DNA from: Bradyrhizobium sp. Tv2a-2
GTDB taxonomy: Bacteria; Pseudomonadota; Alphaproteobacteria; Rhizobiales; Xanthobacteraceae
Length of the DNA: 64,000 nucleotides
Direction of reading: 5' to 3'
Assembly: GCF_000472425.1 (NCBI RefSeq)
Contig: NZ_AXAI01000027.1
Span: 1-64,000 of the forward strand
Shown here: piece by piece, positions 54,653-62,635 of the stretch
Numbering within the stretch: the first letter of the stretch is position 1
Layout of the letters: every line of letters begins with the position of its first letter
Notes under the pieces: model-generated
Databases searched by the model: none
Told to the model about the DNA's origin: nothing
Seen by the model: the letters and a program-made list of their open reading frames with translations, nothing else
Program-made: the position numbers and the translations under genes

Positions 54653-54948
54653 AGAACATCGAGCCTCGCCACTACGACATCATCGTCGCACCCGTCGTGA
54701 CCGAGAAGGCCACGATGGCTTCCGAGCACAACAAGGTTCTGTTCAAGGTCGCCGCCAAGGCGACCAAGCCGCAGATCAAGGAAGCCGTCGAGAAGCTGTT
54801 CGACGTCAAGGTCAAGAGCGTCAACACGCTGGTGCGCAAGGGCAAGAACAAGGTGTTCCGCGGCACTTATGGCTCGCAGTCGGACACCAAGCGCGCGATC
54901 GTGACCCTCGAAGAGGGCCACCGCATCGACGTGACCACCGGACTCTGA
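54649..54948 (+). CDS. rplW: 50S ribosomal protein L23
   Basis: 99 residues. Docking site for trigger factor and SRP at the tunnel exit. HYDIIVAPVVTEKATMASEH and KVKSVNTLVRKGKNKVFRG are conserved. Translationally coupled to rplD. Confidence 0.96.
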   Translation: MKNIEPRHYDIIVAPVVTEKATMASEHNKVLFKVAAKATKPQIKEAVEKLFDVKVKSVNTLVRKGKNKVFRGTYGSQSDTKRAIVTLEEGHRIDVTTGL

Positions 54949-54960
54949 GGCAATACGGTC

Positions 54961-55794
54961 ATGGCACTCAAGCAATTCAATCCGACGACCCCGGGCCAGC
55001 GCCAGCTGGTCATGGTCGACCGCTCGGCTCTCTACAAGGGCAAGCCGGTCAAGACCCTGACCGAAGGCAAGCAGTCGACAGGCGGGCGCAACAACAACGG
55101 GCGCATCACCGTGCGCTTCCGCGGCGGTGGCCACAAGCAGGCCTATCGCCTGGTCGACTTCAAGCGCAACAAGGTCGACGTCCCCGCGACCGTCGAGCGG
55201 CTGGAATATGATCCGAACCGCACCGGCTTCATCGCGCTGATCAAGTACCAGGACGGCGAGCAGGCCTACATCCTGGCGCCGCAGCGCATGGCCGTGGGCG
55301 ACACCATCATCGCCGGCAACTATGTCGACGTGAAGCCGGGCAACGTCATGCCGCTCGGCAACATGCCGGTCGGCACCATCATCCACAACATCGAGACCAA
55401 GATCGGCAAGGGCGGTCAGCTCGCGCGTTCGGCCGGCACCTACGCTCAGATCGTCGGCCGCGACCAGGACTACGTCATCCTGCGCCTGAACTCGGGCGAG
55501 CAGCGCTTGGTGCACGGCCGCTGCCGCGGCACCATCGGTGCTGTGTCGAACCCCGATCATATGAACATCTCGATCGGCAAGGCGGGCCGCAAGCGCTGGC
55601 TCGGCCGCCGTCCGCATAACCGCGGTGTTTCCATGAACCCGATCGACCACCCGCACGGCGGCGGCGAAGGCCGCACCTCGGGCGGCCGTCATCCGGTCAC
55701 TCCATGGGGCAAGCCCACCAAGGGCAAGAAGACCCGCTCCAACAAGTCGACCGACAAATTCATTCTCCTAAGCCGCCACAAGCGGAAGAAATAA
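54961..55794 (+). CDS. rplB: 50S ribosomal protein L2
   Basis: 277 residues. rRNA-binding protein near the peptidyl transferase centre; the conserved His-containing GVSMNPIDHPHGGGEGRTSG loop is intact. RNNNGRITVRFRGGGHKQAY at the N-terminus. Confidence 0.98.
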   Translation: MALKQFNPTTPGQRQLVMVDRSALYKGKPVKTLTEGKQSTGGRNNNGRITVRFRGGGHKQAYRLVDFKRNKVDVPATVERLEYDPNRTGFIALIKYQDGEQAYILAPQRMAVGDTIIAGNYVDVKPGNVMPLGNMPVGTIIHNIETKIGKGGQLARSAGTYAQIVGRDQDYVILRLNSGEQRLVHGRCRGTIGAVSNPDHMNISIGKAGRKRWLGRRPHNRGVSMNPIDHPHGGGEGRTSGGRHPVTPWGKPTKGKKTRSNKSTDKFILLSRHKRKK

Positions 55795-55806
55795 GGAACG
55801 CCGGAC

Positions 55807-56085
55807 ATGGTTCGTTCAGTCTGGAAAGGCCCGTTCGTCGAGGCGTCGCTGCTGAAGAAGGCGGATGCGGCGCGCGCTTCCGGCCGTCATGACGTGATCA
55901 AGATCTGGAGCCGCCGCTCGACCATCCTGCCGCAGTTCGTCGGCCTGGTGTTCGGCGTTTACAACGGCCAGAAGCACGTCCCGGTCTCGGTCAACGAGGA
56001 AATGGTCGGTCACAAGTTCGGCGAGTTCTCGCCGACCCGGACCTTCCATGGCCATTCGGGCGACAAGAAAGCCAAGAGGGCTTGA
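55807..56085 (+). CDS. rpsS: 30S ribosomal protein S19
   Basis: 92 residues. Head protein that contacts S13. RSVWKGPFVEASLLKKADAA and FVGLVFGVYNGQKHVPV are diagnostic. rplV follows after 10 bases. Confidence 0.97.
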   Translation: MVRSVWKGPFVEASLLKKADAARASGRHDVIKIWSRRSTILPQFVGLVFGVYNGQKHVPVSVNEEMVGHKFGEFSPTRTFHGHSGDKKAKRA

Positions 56086-56095
56086 GGATAAAGCG

Positions 56096-56476
56096 ATGAG
56101 CAAACCAAAGCGCCAACGCGCCCTCGCGGACAATGAGGCCAAGGCGGTCGCCCGGATGCTGCGGGTGAGCCCGCAGAAGCTCAATCTGGTCGCGCAGATG
56201 ATCCGCGGCCGGAAGGCGTCCGCCGCGCTCGCCGATCTGCAGTTCTCGCGCAAGCGGATCGCGGTCGACGTCAAAAAGTGCCTGGAATCGGCAATCGCCA
56301 ATGCCGAGAACAACCACGATCTCGAAGTCGACGATCTCGTGGTCACGGAGGCGCATGTCGGCAACGGCATCGTGATGAAGCGTTTCGCTCCGCGCGGCCG
56401 TGGCCGTTCGGGCCGTGTTTTCAAACCGTTTTCGCAGCTGACGATCGTCGTTCGTCAGGTCGAGGCGAGCGCTTAG
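56096..56476 (+). CDS. rplV: 50S ribosomal protein L22
   Basis: 126 residues from MSKPKRQRALADNEAKAVAR; the frame is open upstream into rpsS. The beta-hairpin that reaches into the exit tunnel (VGNGIVMKRFAPRGRGRSGR), a macrolide-contact region, is wild type. Confidence 0.96.
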   Translation: MSKPKRQRALADNEAKAVARMLRVSPQKLNLVAQMIRGRKASAALADLQFSRKRIAVDVKKCLESAIANAENNHDLEVDDLVVTEAHVGNGIVMKRFAPRGRGRSGRVFKPFSQLTIVVRQVEASA

Positions 56477-56497
56477 TTAGGGGCGCGGGAGAATAAG

Positions 56498-57199
56498 ATG
56501 GGTCAAAAGATCAATCCGATCGGCTTGCGTCTCGGCATCAACCGGACCTGGGATTCGCGCTGGTTCGCCGGCAAGAGCGAGTACGGCAAGCTCTTGCACG
56601 AGGACGTCAAGATCCGCGAGATCCTGCACAAGGAGCTCAAGCAGGCAGCTGTCGCGCGCATCGTGATCGAGCGTCCGCACAAGAAGTGCCGCGTCACCAT
56701 TCACTCGGCCCGTCCGGGCGTGGTGATCGGCAAGAAGGGCGCCGACATCGACAAGCTGCGCAAGAAGGTCGCCGACATCACCTCGTCCGACGTCGTGATC
56801 AACATTGTCGAGATCAGGAAGCCCGAACTCGACGCGACGCTGGTTGCCGAATCGATCGCGCAGCAGCTCGAGCGCCGCGTCGCGTTCCGACGCGCCATGA
56901 AGCGCGCCGTTCAGTCGGCGATGCGTCTCGGCGCCGAGGGCATCCGTATCAACTGCTCGGGTCGCCTGGGCGGCGCGGAAATCGCGCGCATGGAGTGGTA
57001 CCGCGAGGGCCGCGTGCCCCTGCACACGCTGCGTGCCGATATCGACTACGGCGTTGCCACCGCATTCACCACCTTCGGCACCTGCGGCGTGAAGGTCTGG
57101 ATCTTCAAGGGCGAGATCCTCGAGCACGATCCGATGGCGCAGGACAAGCGGATGGCCGAGGGCGAGGGCTCATCGCGGCCGCGCCGCGACGCCGCTTGA
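56498..57199 (+). CDS. rpsC: 30S ribosomal protein S3
   Basis: 233 residues. mRNA-entry protein with a KH domain (RPGVVIGKKGADIDKLRKKV). MGQKINPIGLRLGINRTWDS at the start and GEILEHDPMAQDKRMAEG at the end are conserved. Confidence 0.97.
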   Translation: MGQKINPIGLRLGINRTWDSRWFAGKSEYGKLLHEDVKIREILHKELKQAAVARIVIERPHKKCRVTIHSARPGVVIGKKGADIDKLRKKVADITSSDVVINIVEIRKPELDATLVAESIAQQLERRVAFRRAMKRAVQSAMRLGAEGIRINCSGRLGGAEIARMEWYREGRVPLHTLRADIDYGVATAFTTFGTCGVKVWIFKGEILEHDPMAQDKRMAEGEGSSRPRRDAA

Positions 57200-57229
57200 G
57201 GCATTTTGAGAGTTTGAGGGCTTAAAGCC

Positions 57230-57643
57230 ATGATGCAACCAAAGAAAACGAAGTTCCGGAAGGCGCATAAGGGCCGCATCCACGGCGTCGCGTCTTCGGG
57301 CGCGACGTTGTCCTTCGGCCAGTTTGGCCTGAAGGCGATGGAGCCGGAACGCGTCACCGCGCGCCAGATCGAAGCCGCGCGCCGTGCGCTCACCCGTCAC
57401 ATGAAGCGCGCCGGCCGCGTCTGGATCCGCGTGTTCCCCGATGTGCCGGTGTCGAAGAAGCCCGCTGAAGTCCGCATGGGCTCGGGCAAGGGCTCGCCAG
57501 AATTGTGGGTGGTGCGGGTGAAGCCCGGCCGTGTGCTGTTCGAGATCGACGGCGTTCCCAACCAGACCGCGCGCGAGGCTTTGGGCCTGGCGGCAGCCAA
57601 GCTGCCGATCAAGACCCGCTTCGTCGAGCGCATTGCGGAGTAA
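57230..57643 (+). CDS. rplP: 50S ribosomal protein L16
   Basis: 137 residues, beginning MMQPKKTKFRKAHKGRIHGV. Organises the A-site region of 23S rRNA. RVFPDVPVSKKPAEVRMGSG is conserved. The last base of its stop codon is the first base of a possible upstream ATG (57643) for rpmC. Confidence 0.97.
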   Translation: MMQPKKTKFRKAHKGRIHGVASSGATLSFGQFGLKAMEPERVTARQIEAARRALTRHMKRAGRVWIRVFPDVPVSKKPAEVRMGSGKGSPELWVVRVKPGRVLFEIDGVPNQTAREALGLAAAKLPIKTRFVERIAE

Positions 57644-57648
57644 TGCCG

Positions 57649-57855
57649 ATGGCCGAGATGAAAGTTGAAGACATCCGCGCGATGAGCCCCGACCAGATGG
57701 ACGACGCCGTCCTCAATCTGAAGAAGGAGCGCTTCAACCTGCGCTTTCAGCGCGCCACCGGGCAGCTGGAGAACACCTCGCGTCTCAAGCAGGCGCGCCG
57801 GGACATCGCCCGTATCAAGACCATCGCCGCCGAACAGCGCGCGAAGAAGAAGTAA
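57649..57855 (+). CDS. rpmC: 50S ribosomal protein L29
   Basis: 68 residues: MAEMKVEDIRAMSPDQMDDA, then the two-helix core LKKERFNLRFQRATGQLENT. An ATG six bases upstream is also in frame. Sits next to L23 at the tunnel exit. Confidence 0.95.
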   Translation: MAEMKVEDIRAMSPDQMDDAVLNLKKERFNLRFQRATGQLENTSRLKQARRDIARIKTIAAEQRAKKK

Positions 57856-57867
57856 GAGGGCCAAGCA

Positions 57868-58116
57868 ATGCCGAAACGTACGCTGCAGGGCGTGGTCGTC
57901 AGCGACAAGCAACAGAAGACCGTGGTGGTGCGCGTCGATCGCCGCTTCACCCACCCGATCTACAAGAAGACGATCCGCCGCTCCAAGAACTACCATGCGC
58001 ACGACGAGAACAACGAGTTCAAGCCGGGCGACACGGTGTGGATCGAGGAGAGCAAGCCGATCTCGAAGTTGAAGCGCTGGACCGTGATCCGGGGCGAACA
58101 CAAGCAGACCGCCTGA
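57868..58116 (+). CDS. rpsQ: 30S ribosomal protein S17
   Basis: 82 residues, OB-fold 16S rRNA binder. MPKRTLQGVVVSDKQQKTVV and VRVDRRFTHPIYKKTIRRSK are conserved. Last gene before the terminator-like hairpin that precedes rplN. Confidence 0.97.
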   Translation: MPKRTLQGVVVSDKQQKTVVVRVDRRFTHPIYKKTIRRSKNYHAHDENNEFKPGDTVWIEESKPISKLKRWTVIRGEHKQTA

Positions 58117-58120
58117 GGCG

Positions 58121-58155
58121 GGCTCCGGGCTCACAAGCCCGGGCCAGCTTTTTTT
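58121..58155 (+). terminator. terminator-like hairpin between rpsQ and rplN
   Basis: CCGGGCT pairs with AGCCCGG (plus one wobble pair), loop CACA, followed within a few bases by seven T's. It stands where the E. coli S10 and spc operons are separate. An alternative hairpin (CCGCC-TGA-GGCGG, 58109-58121) overlaps its foot. Confidence 0.65.
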
Positions 58156-58209
58156 GAAATTCAAGCGCAAGTCGTTTGCGCGACAGATTGAAGAGGACGA
58201 GGTGCATCA

Positions 58210-58578
58210 ATGATTCAGATGCAGACCAACCTCGACGTGGCCGACAATTCCGGCGCACGCCGTGTCATGTGTATCAAGGTGCTCGGGGGCTCCAAGCGCC
58301 GCTACGCCACCATCGGCGACGTGATCGTCGTCTCCATCAAGGAGGCGATTCCGCGCGGCAAGGTGAAGAAGGGCGACGTGATGAAGGCCGTGGTGGTGCG
58401 GGTCCGCAAGGACATCCGCCGCGCCGACGGCTCGGTGATCCGTTTCGACCGCAACGCCGCCGTGCTGATCAACAATCAGCAGGAGCCGGTCGGTACCCGT
58501 ATTTTCGGGCCCGTGCCGCGCGAGCTGCGTGCCAAGAACCACATGAAGATCATTTCGCTGGCGCCGGAGGTGCTGTGA
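58210..58578 (+). CDS. rplN: 50S ribosomal protein L14
   Basis: 122 residues. MIQMQTNLDVADNSGARRVM and GPVPRELRAKNHMKIISLAP are conserved. First gene of the spc block; its last base is the first of the rplX ATG (TGATG). Confidence 0.97.
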   Translation: MIQMQTNLDVADNSGARRVMCIKVLGGSKRRYATIGDVIVVSIKEAIPRGKVKKGDVMKAVVVRVRKDIRRADGSVIRFDRNAAVLINNQQEPVGTRIFGPVPRELRAKNHMKIISLAPEVL

Positions 58579-58892
58579 TGGCTGCCAAGATTCGCAAGGG
58601 TGACAAGGTCATCGTGCTGAGCGGCCGCGACAAGGGCCGCACCGGCGAGGTGTTCGAGGTGCGTCCGACCGAAGGCACCGCGCTCGTCCGCGGCGTCAAC
58701 CTCGTCAAGCGCCACCAGAAGCAGACCCAGGCCCAGGAAGGCGGCATCATCTCCAAGGAGGCGCCGATCGACCTGTCCAACATCGCGTATCTCGGCAAGG
58801 ACGGAAAGCCGACGCGCATTGGGTTCAAGATTCACGCGGACGGCAAGAAAGTCCGCATTGCCAAGAGCTCGGGAGCTGAGATCGATGGCTGA
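58578..58892 (+). CDS. rplX: 50S ribosomal protein L24
   Basis: 104 residues with an N-terminal KOW motif (KGDKVIVLSGRDKGRTGEVF). Early assembly protein of the large subunit. Start overlaps the rplN stop; its end overlaps the rplE start by 8 bases, so three genes are translationally linked. Confidence 0.96.
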   Translation: MAAKIRKGDKVIVLSGRDKGRTGEVFEVRPTEGTALVRGVNLVKRHQKQTQAQEGGIISKEAPIDLSNIAYLGKDGKPTRIGFKIHADGKKVRIAKSSGAEIDG

Positions 58893-59442
58893 TACCGTTT
58901 ACGTGCCGCGCCTGCGCGCGGAATATGACCACAAGATCAAGGCCCAGCTGACCGAGAAATTCGGCTACGCCAACGTCATGCAGGTGCCCCGGCTCGACAA
59001 GGTCGTGCTCAACATGGGCGTCGGCGAGGCCGTCAACGACCGCAAGAAGGCGGAGACTGCGGCTGCCGACCTCACGCTGATCGCGGGCCAGAAGGCCATC
59101 GTGACGTATTCGAAGACCGCGATCGCGACCTTCAAGCTGCGCGAGAACCAGCCGATCGGCTGCAAGGTCACGCTGCGCAAGGCGCGCATGTACGAGTTCA
59201 TCGATCGCCTGGTGAACGTCGCGCTGCCGCGCGTGCGCGACTTCCGCGGGCTCAATCCGAAGAGCTTCGACGGCCGCGGCAACTATTCGCTCGGCATCAA
59301 GGAGCACATCATTTTCCCGGAGATCGATTTCGAAAAAGCCGGGGAATCGTGGGGCATGGACATCACGGTGTGCACCACCGCGCGTACCGATGACGAGGCG
59401 CGTGCCCTGTTGACCGCCTTAAATTTCCCGTTCCGGCAGTGA
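58885..59442 (+). CDS. rplE: 50S ribosomal protein L5
   Basis: 185 residues from MADTVYVPRLRAEYDHKIKA. Binds 5S rRNA. KVVLNMGVGEAVNDRKKAET, GCKVTLRKARMYEFIDRLVN and IKEHIIFPEIDFEKAGESWG are conserved. Confidence 0.97.
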   Translation: MADTVYVPRLRAEYDHKIKAQLTEKFGYANVMQVPRLDKVVLNMGVGEAVNDRKKAETAAADLTLIAGQKAIVTYSKTAIATFKLRENQPIGCKVTLRKARMYEFIDRLVNVALPRVRDFRGLNPKSFDGRGNYSLGIKEHIIFPEIDFEKAGESWGMDITVCTTARTDDEARALLTALNFPFRQ

Positions 59443-59485
59443 GACGCTGAAAAGCTTCTCAAACGCGGATACCCAGGAGCCAAGC

Positions 59486-59791
59486 ATGGCAAAGAAGAGT
59501 TCAATCGAGAAGAACAACCGGCGCAAGCGGATGTCCAAGAATGCCGCGCCCAAGCGGGCGAGGCTGAAGGCCATCATCGCCGACAAGACCAAGCCGATGG
59601 AGGAGCGTTTCGCCGCGACCCTGAAGCTTGCGGAAATGCCGCGCAATTCGTCGACCACCCGCATTCGCAACCGTTGCGAGCTGACGGGCCGTCCGCGCTC
59701 GAATTATCGCAAGAACAAGCTGTCGCGCATCGCGCTGCGTGAACTCGGCTCCAAGGGCCTGGTTCCCGGGCTCGTGAAGTCGAGCTGGTAA
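59486..59791 (+). CDS. rpsN: 30S ribosomal protein S14
   Basis: 101 residues, the long zinc-free type: only one Cys (NRCELTGRPRS), no CxxC pairs. RNSSTTRIRNRCELTGRPRS and FVKSSW-type end (GLVKSSW) are conserved. Confidence 0.96.
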   Translation: MAKKSSIEKNNRRKRMSKNAAPKRARLKAIIADKTKPMEERFAATLKLAEMPRNSSTTRIRNRCELTGRPRSNYRKNKLSRIALRELGSKGLVPGLVKSSW

Positions 59792-59806
59792 GGAGGATCG
59801 AAAAGC

Positions 59807-60205
59807 ATGTCTACGCACGATCCAATCAGCGATCTGATCACCCGCATCCGCAACGCGCAGATGCGCTCGAAGTCGAAGGTCTCGACCCCCGGCTCCAAGA
59901 TGCGCGCCAGCGTGCTCGAGGTGCTGAAGTCGGAAGGCTATATCCGCGGCTATGCCTCGGTCGAGCATTCCTCGGGACGCAGCGAGCTCGAGATCGAGCT
60001 GAAATATTTCGATGGCGAGCCCGTCATCCGCGAGATCGAGCGGGTCTCCAAGCCCGGTCGTCGGGTCTACACCTCGGTGAAGAACCTGCCGCGGGTCAAC
60101 AACGGGCTCGGCATTTCGGTGCTGTCGACGCCGAAGGGAATCATGGCTGACCACGTCGCGCGCGACGCGAATGTGGGCGGCGAAATTCTCTTCACGGTGT
60201 TCTGA
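59807..60205 (+). CDS. rpsH: 30S ribosomal protein S8
   Basis: 132 residues. Central-domain 16S rRNA binder and, in E. coli, the spc operon repressor. HDPISDLITRIRNAQMRSKS and GLGISVLSTPKGIMADHVAR are conserved. Confidence 0.97.
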   Translation: MSTHDPISDLITRIRNAQMRSKSKVSTPGSKMRASVLEVLKSEGYIRGYASVEHSSGRSELEIELKYFDGEPVIREIERVSKPGRRVYTSVKNLPRVNNGLGISVLSTPKGIMADHVARDANVGGEILFTVF

Positions 60206-60222
60206 GAAGGATTTTTTGAGCC

Positions 60223-60756
60223 ATGTCACGTATTGGCAAGAAGCCAGTGGCGGTGCCGTCCGGTGTGACCGCGACCGTCGACGGCCAGACCGTCAAGATG
60301 AAGGGGCCGAAGGGCCAGCTTCAGTTCATCGTCCATGACGACGTCGAGGTGAAGTTCGAGAACGGGCAGGTGAAGGTTGCGCCGCGCCACGAGACCAACC
60401 GCGCGCGTGCCCTCTACGGCACGGCACGGGCGCAGATCGCGAACCTGGTCGCCGGCGTCACCAAGGGCTTCGAGAAGAAGCTCGAGATCACTGGCGTCGG
60501 CTATCGCGCCGCGATGCAGGGCAAGAACCTGCAACTCGCGCTCGGCTATAGTCACGACGTGGTCTTCCCGATCCCGGAGGGCATCACCGTCGTGGTGCCG
60601 AAGCCGACCGAGATCACCATCACCGGCACCGATGTCCAGCGCGTCGGCCAGGTTGCCGCCGAGATCCGTGCCTTCCGCCCGCCGGAGCCCTACAAGGGCA
60701 AGGGCGTGAAGTATGTCGATGAATTCATCTTCCGCAAGGAAGGCAAGAAGAAGTAA
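60223..60756 (+). CDS. rplF: 50S ribosomal protein L6
   Basis: 177 residues. MSRIGKKPVAVPSGVTATVD, VGYRAAMQGKNLQLALGYSH and the C-terminal RPPEPYKGKGVKY identify it. 12 bases before rplR. Confidence 0.97.
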   Translation: MSRIGKKPVAVPSGVTATVDGQTVKMKGPKGQLQFIVHDDVEVKFENGQVKVAPRHETNRARALYGTARAQIANLVAGVTKGFEKKLEITGVGYRAAMQGKNLQLALGYSHDVVFPIPEGITVVVPKPTEITITGTDVQRVGQVAAEIRAFRPPEPYKGKGVKYVDEFIFRKEGKKK

Positions 60757-60767
60757 CGGAGCCGGTC

Positions 60768-61130
60768 ATGTCCAGAAACAAGGTCACGAATGCCCGGCGC
60801 AAGCAGCGCGTTCGCCTGGCGCTGCGCCGCTCCGGTGGCGGCCGCCCGCGGTTGAGCGTGTTCCGCTCGTCCAAGCACATCTATGCCCAGGTGATCGACG
60901 ATCTGAAGGGCGAAACCGTCGCCTCGGCCTCGTCGCTCGAGAAGGATATGCGCACGAGCGGCAACACCGGTGCGGATATCGAAGCGGCCAAGGCCGTCGG
61001 CAAGCTGCTGGCGGAGCGTGCCGTGAAGAAGGGCGTCACGGAAGTCGTGTTCGATCGCGGCGGCTATCTCTATCACGGGCGCGTCAAGGCGCTGGGGGAT
61101 GCGGCGCGCGAGAGCGGGCTCAGCTTCTAA
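60768..61130 (+). CDS. rplR: 50S ribosomal protein L18
   Basis: 120 residues. Binds 5S rRNA with L5. RLALRRSGGGRPRLSVFRSS and YLYHGRVKALGDAARESGL are conserved. Confidence 0.97.
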   Translation: MSRNKVTNARRKQRVRLALRRSGGGRPRLSVFRSSKHIYAQVIDDLKGETVASASSLEKDMRTSGNTGADIEAAKAVGKLLAERAVKKGVTEVVFDRGGYLYHGRVKALGDAARESGLSF

Positions 61131-61189
61131 CGGATCGAATCGGATACGAGGATTGAGGCGTCAGCCTCCTTGAGAGATTGGAAAGAACC

Positions 61190-61765
61190 ATGGCAGCGGA
61201 ACGCGAACGCGGCGGACGCGAACGGAGCAGGGAGCGCGAGGAGCGCGACAGCGAGTTCGTCGACAAGCTGGTCCACATCAATCGCGTGGCGAAGGTCGTC
61301 AAGGGCGGCAAGCGCTTCGGCTTTGCGGCGCTGGTCGTCATCGGCGACCAGAAGGGCCGGGTCGGTTTCGGCCACGGCAAGGCGCGCGAGGTGCCGGAGG
61401 CGATCCGCAAGGCAACCGATGCCGCCAAGCGCAACCTGACCCGCGTCGCGCTGCGCGAGGGCCGCACCCTGCATCACGACATCGCCGGCCGTCACGGCGC
61501 GGGCCGTGTCTATCTGCGTGCGGCGCCCGCCGGTACCGGCATCATCGCCGGCGGCCCGATGCGCGCCGTGTTCGAGACGCTCGGCATCCAGGACGTGGTG
61601 GCGAAGTCGATCGGCTCGTCCAACCCGTACAACATGGTGCGCGCGACCTTCAACGCGCTGAAGCACCAGGATTCGCCGCGCTCGGTCGCCGCTCGCCGCA
61701 ACATCAAGGTCTCCTCCCTGCAGGCCCGTCGCGTCGGCGGCGATGCCGAGGCGGCGGCAGACTAA
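61190..61765 (+). CDS. rpsE: 30S ribosomal protein S5
   Basis: 191 residues from MAAERERGGRERSREREERD, with a GGAAAG upstream. The Arg/Glu-rich N-terminal extension is longer than in E. coli. The dsRNA-binding-like core (VKGGKRFGFAALVVIGDQKG) and the S5 C-domain (GRVYLRAAPAGTGIIAGGPM) are intact. Confidence 0.97.
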   Translation: MAAERERGGRERSREREERDSEFVDKLVHINRVAKVVKGGKRFGFAALVVIGDQKGRVGFGHGKAREVPEAIRKATDAAKRNLTRVALREGRTLHHDIAGRHGAGRVYLRAAPAGTGIIAGGPMRAVFETLGIQDVVAKSIGSSNPYNMVRATFNALKHQDSPRSVAARRNIKVSSLQARRVGGDAEAAAD

Positions 61766-61789
61766 TCACGCTTTTCGGAGTTTAGGACA

Positions 61790-61978
61790 ATGGCCGCTAA
61801 GACGATCAAGGTCGAGCAGACCGGCAGCCCGATCCGCCGCCACCATTCGCAGCGTTCGACGCTGATCGGGCTGAAGCTCAATCGCATCGGGCGTGTTTCC
61901 GAACTGCCGGACACCCCGGCGGTGCGCGGCATGATCGAAAAGGTTCATCATCTCGTTCGCGTCGTCGACGAGAAGTAA
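61790..61978 (+). CDS. rpmD: 50S ribosomal protein L30
   Basis: 62 residues. TIKVEQTGSPIRRHHSQRST and LIGLKLNRIGRVSELPDTPA are typical. 19 bases before rplO. Confidence 0.96.
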   Translation: MAAKTIKVEQTGSPIRRHHSQRSTLIGLKLNRIGRVSELPDTPAVRGMIEKVHHLVRVVDEK

Positions 61979-61997
61979 GAGAATAAGGAGAAGGGCG

Positions 61998-62483
61998 ATG
62001 AAGCTCAGCGAGATCGCCGACAATGCCGGCTCGCGCAAGAAGCGCATGCGCGTTGGCCGCGGCATCGGTTCCGGCAAGGGCAAGACCTCGGGCCGCGGCG
62101 GCAAGGGTCAGACCGCGCGTTCGGGCGTCCGAATCAAGGGTTTTGAAGGCGGACAGATGCCGTTGCACCGGCGCTTGCCCAAGCGCGGCTTCAACAACAT
62201 CTTCCGTGTCGAATACGCCGAGGTCAATCTCGACCGGATCCAGCAGGCGATCGATGCCAAGCTGCTCGATGCGAGCGCCGTGATCAACGCCGAATCGCTG
62301 GTGAAGGCCGGCGTGCTCAAGCGCGCCAAGGCCGGTGTGCGGCTGCTCGGCCGCGGTGAGATCAAGGCAAAGCTGAATGTCGAGGTGCACGGTGCCTCGA
62401 AGTCAGCGGTTGCTGCGGTCGAGAAGGTCGGCGGCTCGGTCAAGCTGCTCGCACCTGCGAAGGAAGACGGCGAGGCGGCGTAA
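61998..62483 (+). CDS. rplO: 50S ribosomal protein L15
   Basis: 161 residues. MKLSEIADNAGSRKKRMRVG, the Gly-rich GRGIGSGKGKTSGRGGKGQT and MPLHRRLPKRGFNN are conserved. 152 bases before secY, in which a CGTCCGC / GCGGACG stem (62497-62514) is visible. Confidence 0.97.
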   Translation: MKLSEIADNAGSRKKRMRVGRGIGSGKGKTSGRGGKGQTARSGVRIKGFEGGQMPLHRRLPKRGFNNIFRVEYAEVNLDRIQQAIDAKLLDASAVINAESLVKAGVLKRAKAGVRLLGRGEIKAKLNVEVHGASKSAVAAVEKVGGSVKLLAPAKEDGEAA

Positions 62484-62635
62484 CATCTGCGTCATCGTCC
62501 GCACGAGCGGACGGCGACGCCGGGTTTGCGATGGACTTATCGAAGCCGAGCACCAAATACTGTCCGGCGTCCGCCTGATGTCCCGCGCGGTTCAGCGGTC
62601 ATGACGGCGCAAGGGCGGCGGGAGAAAGTCAGAAC

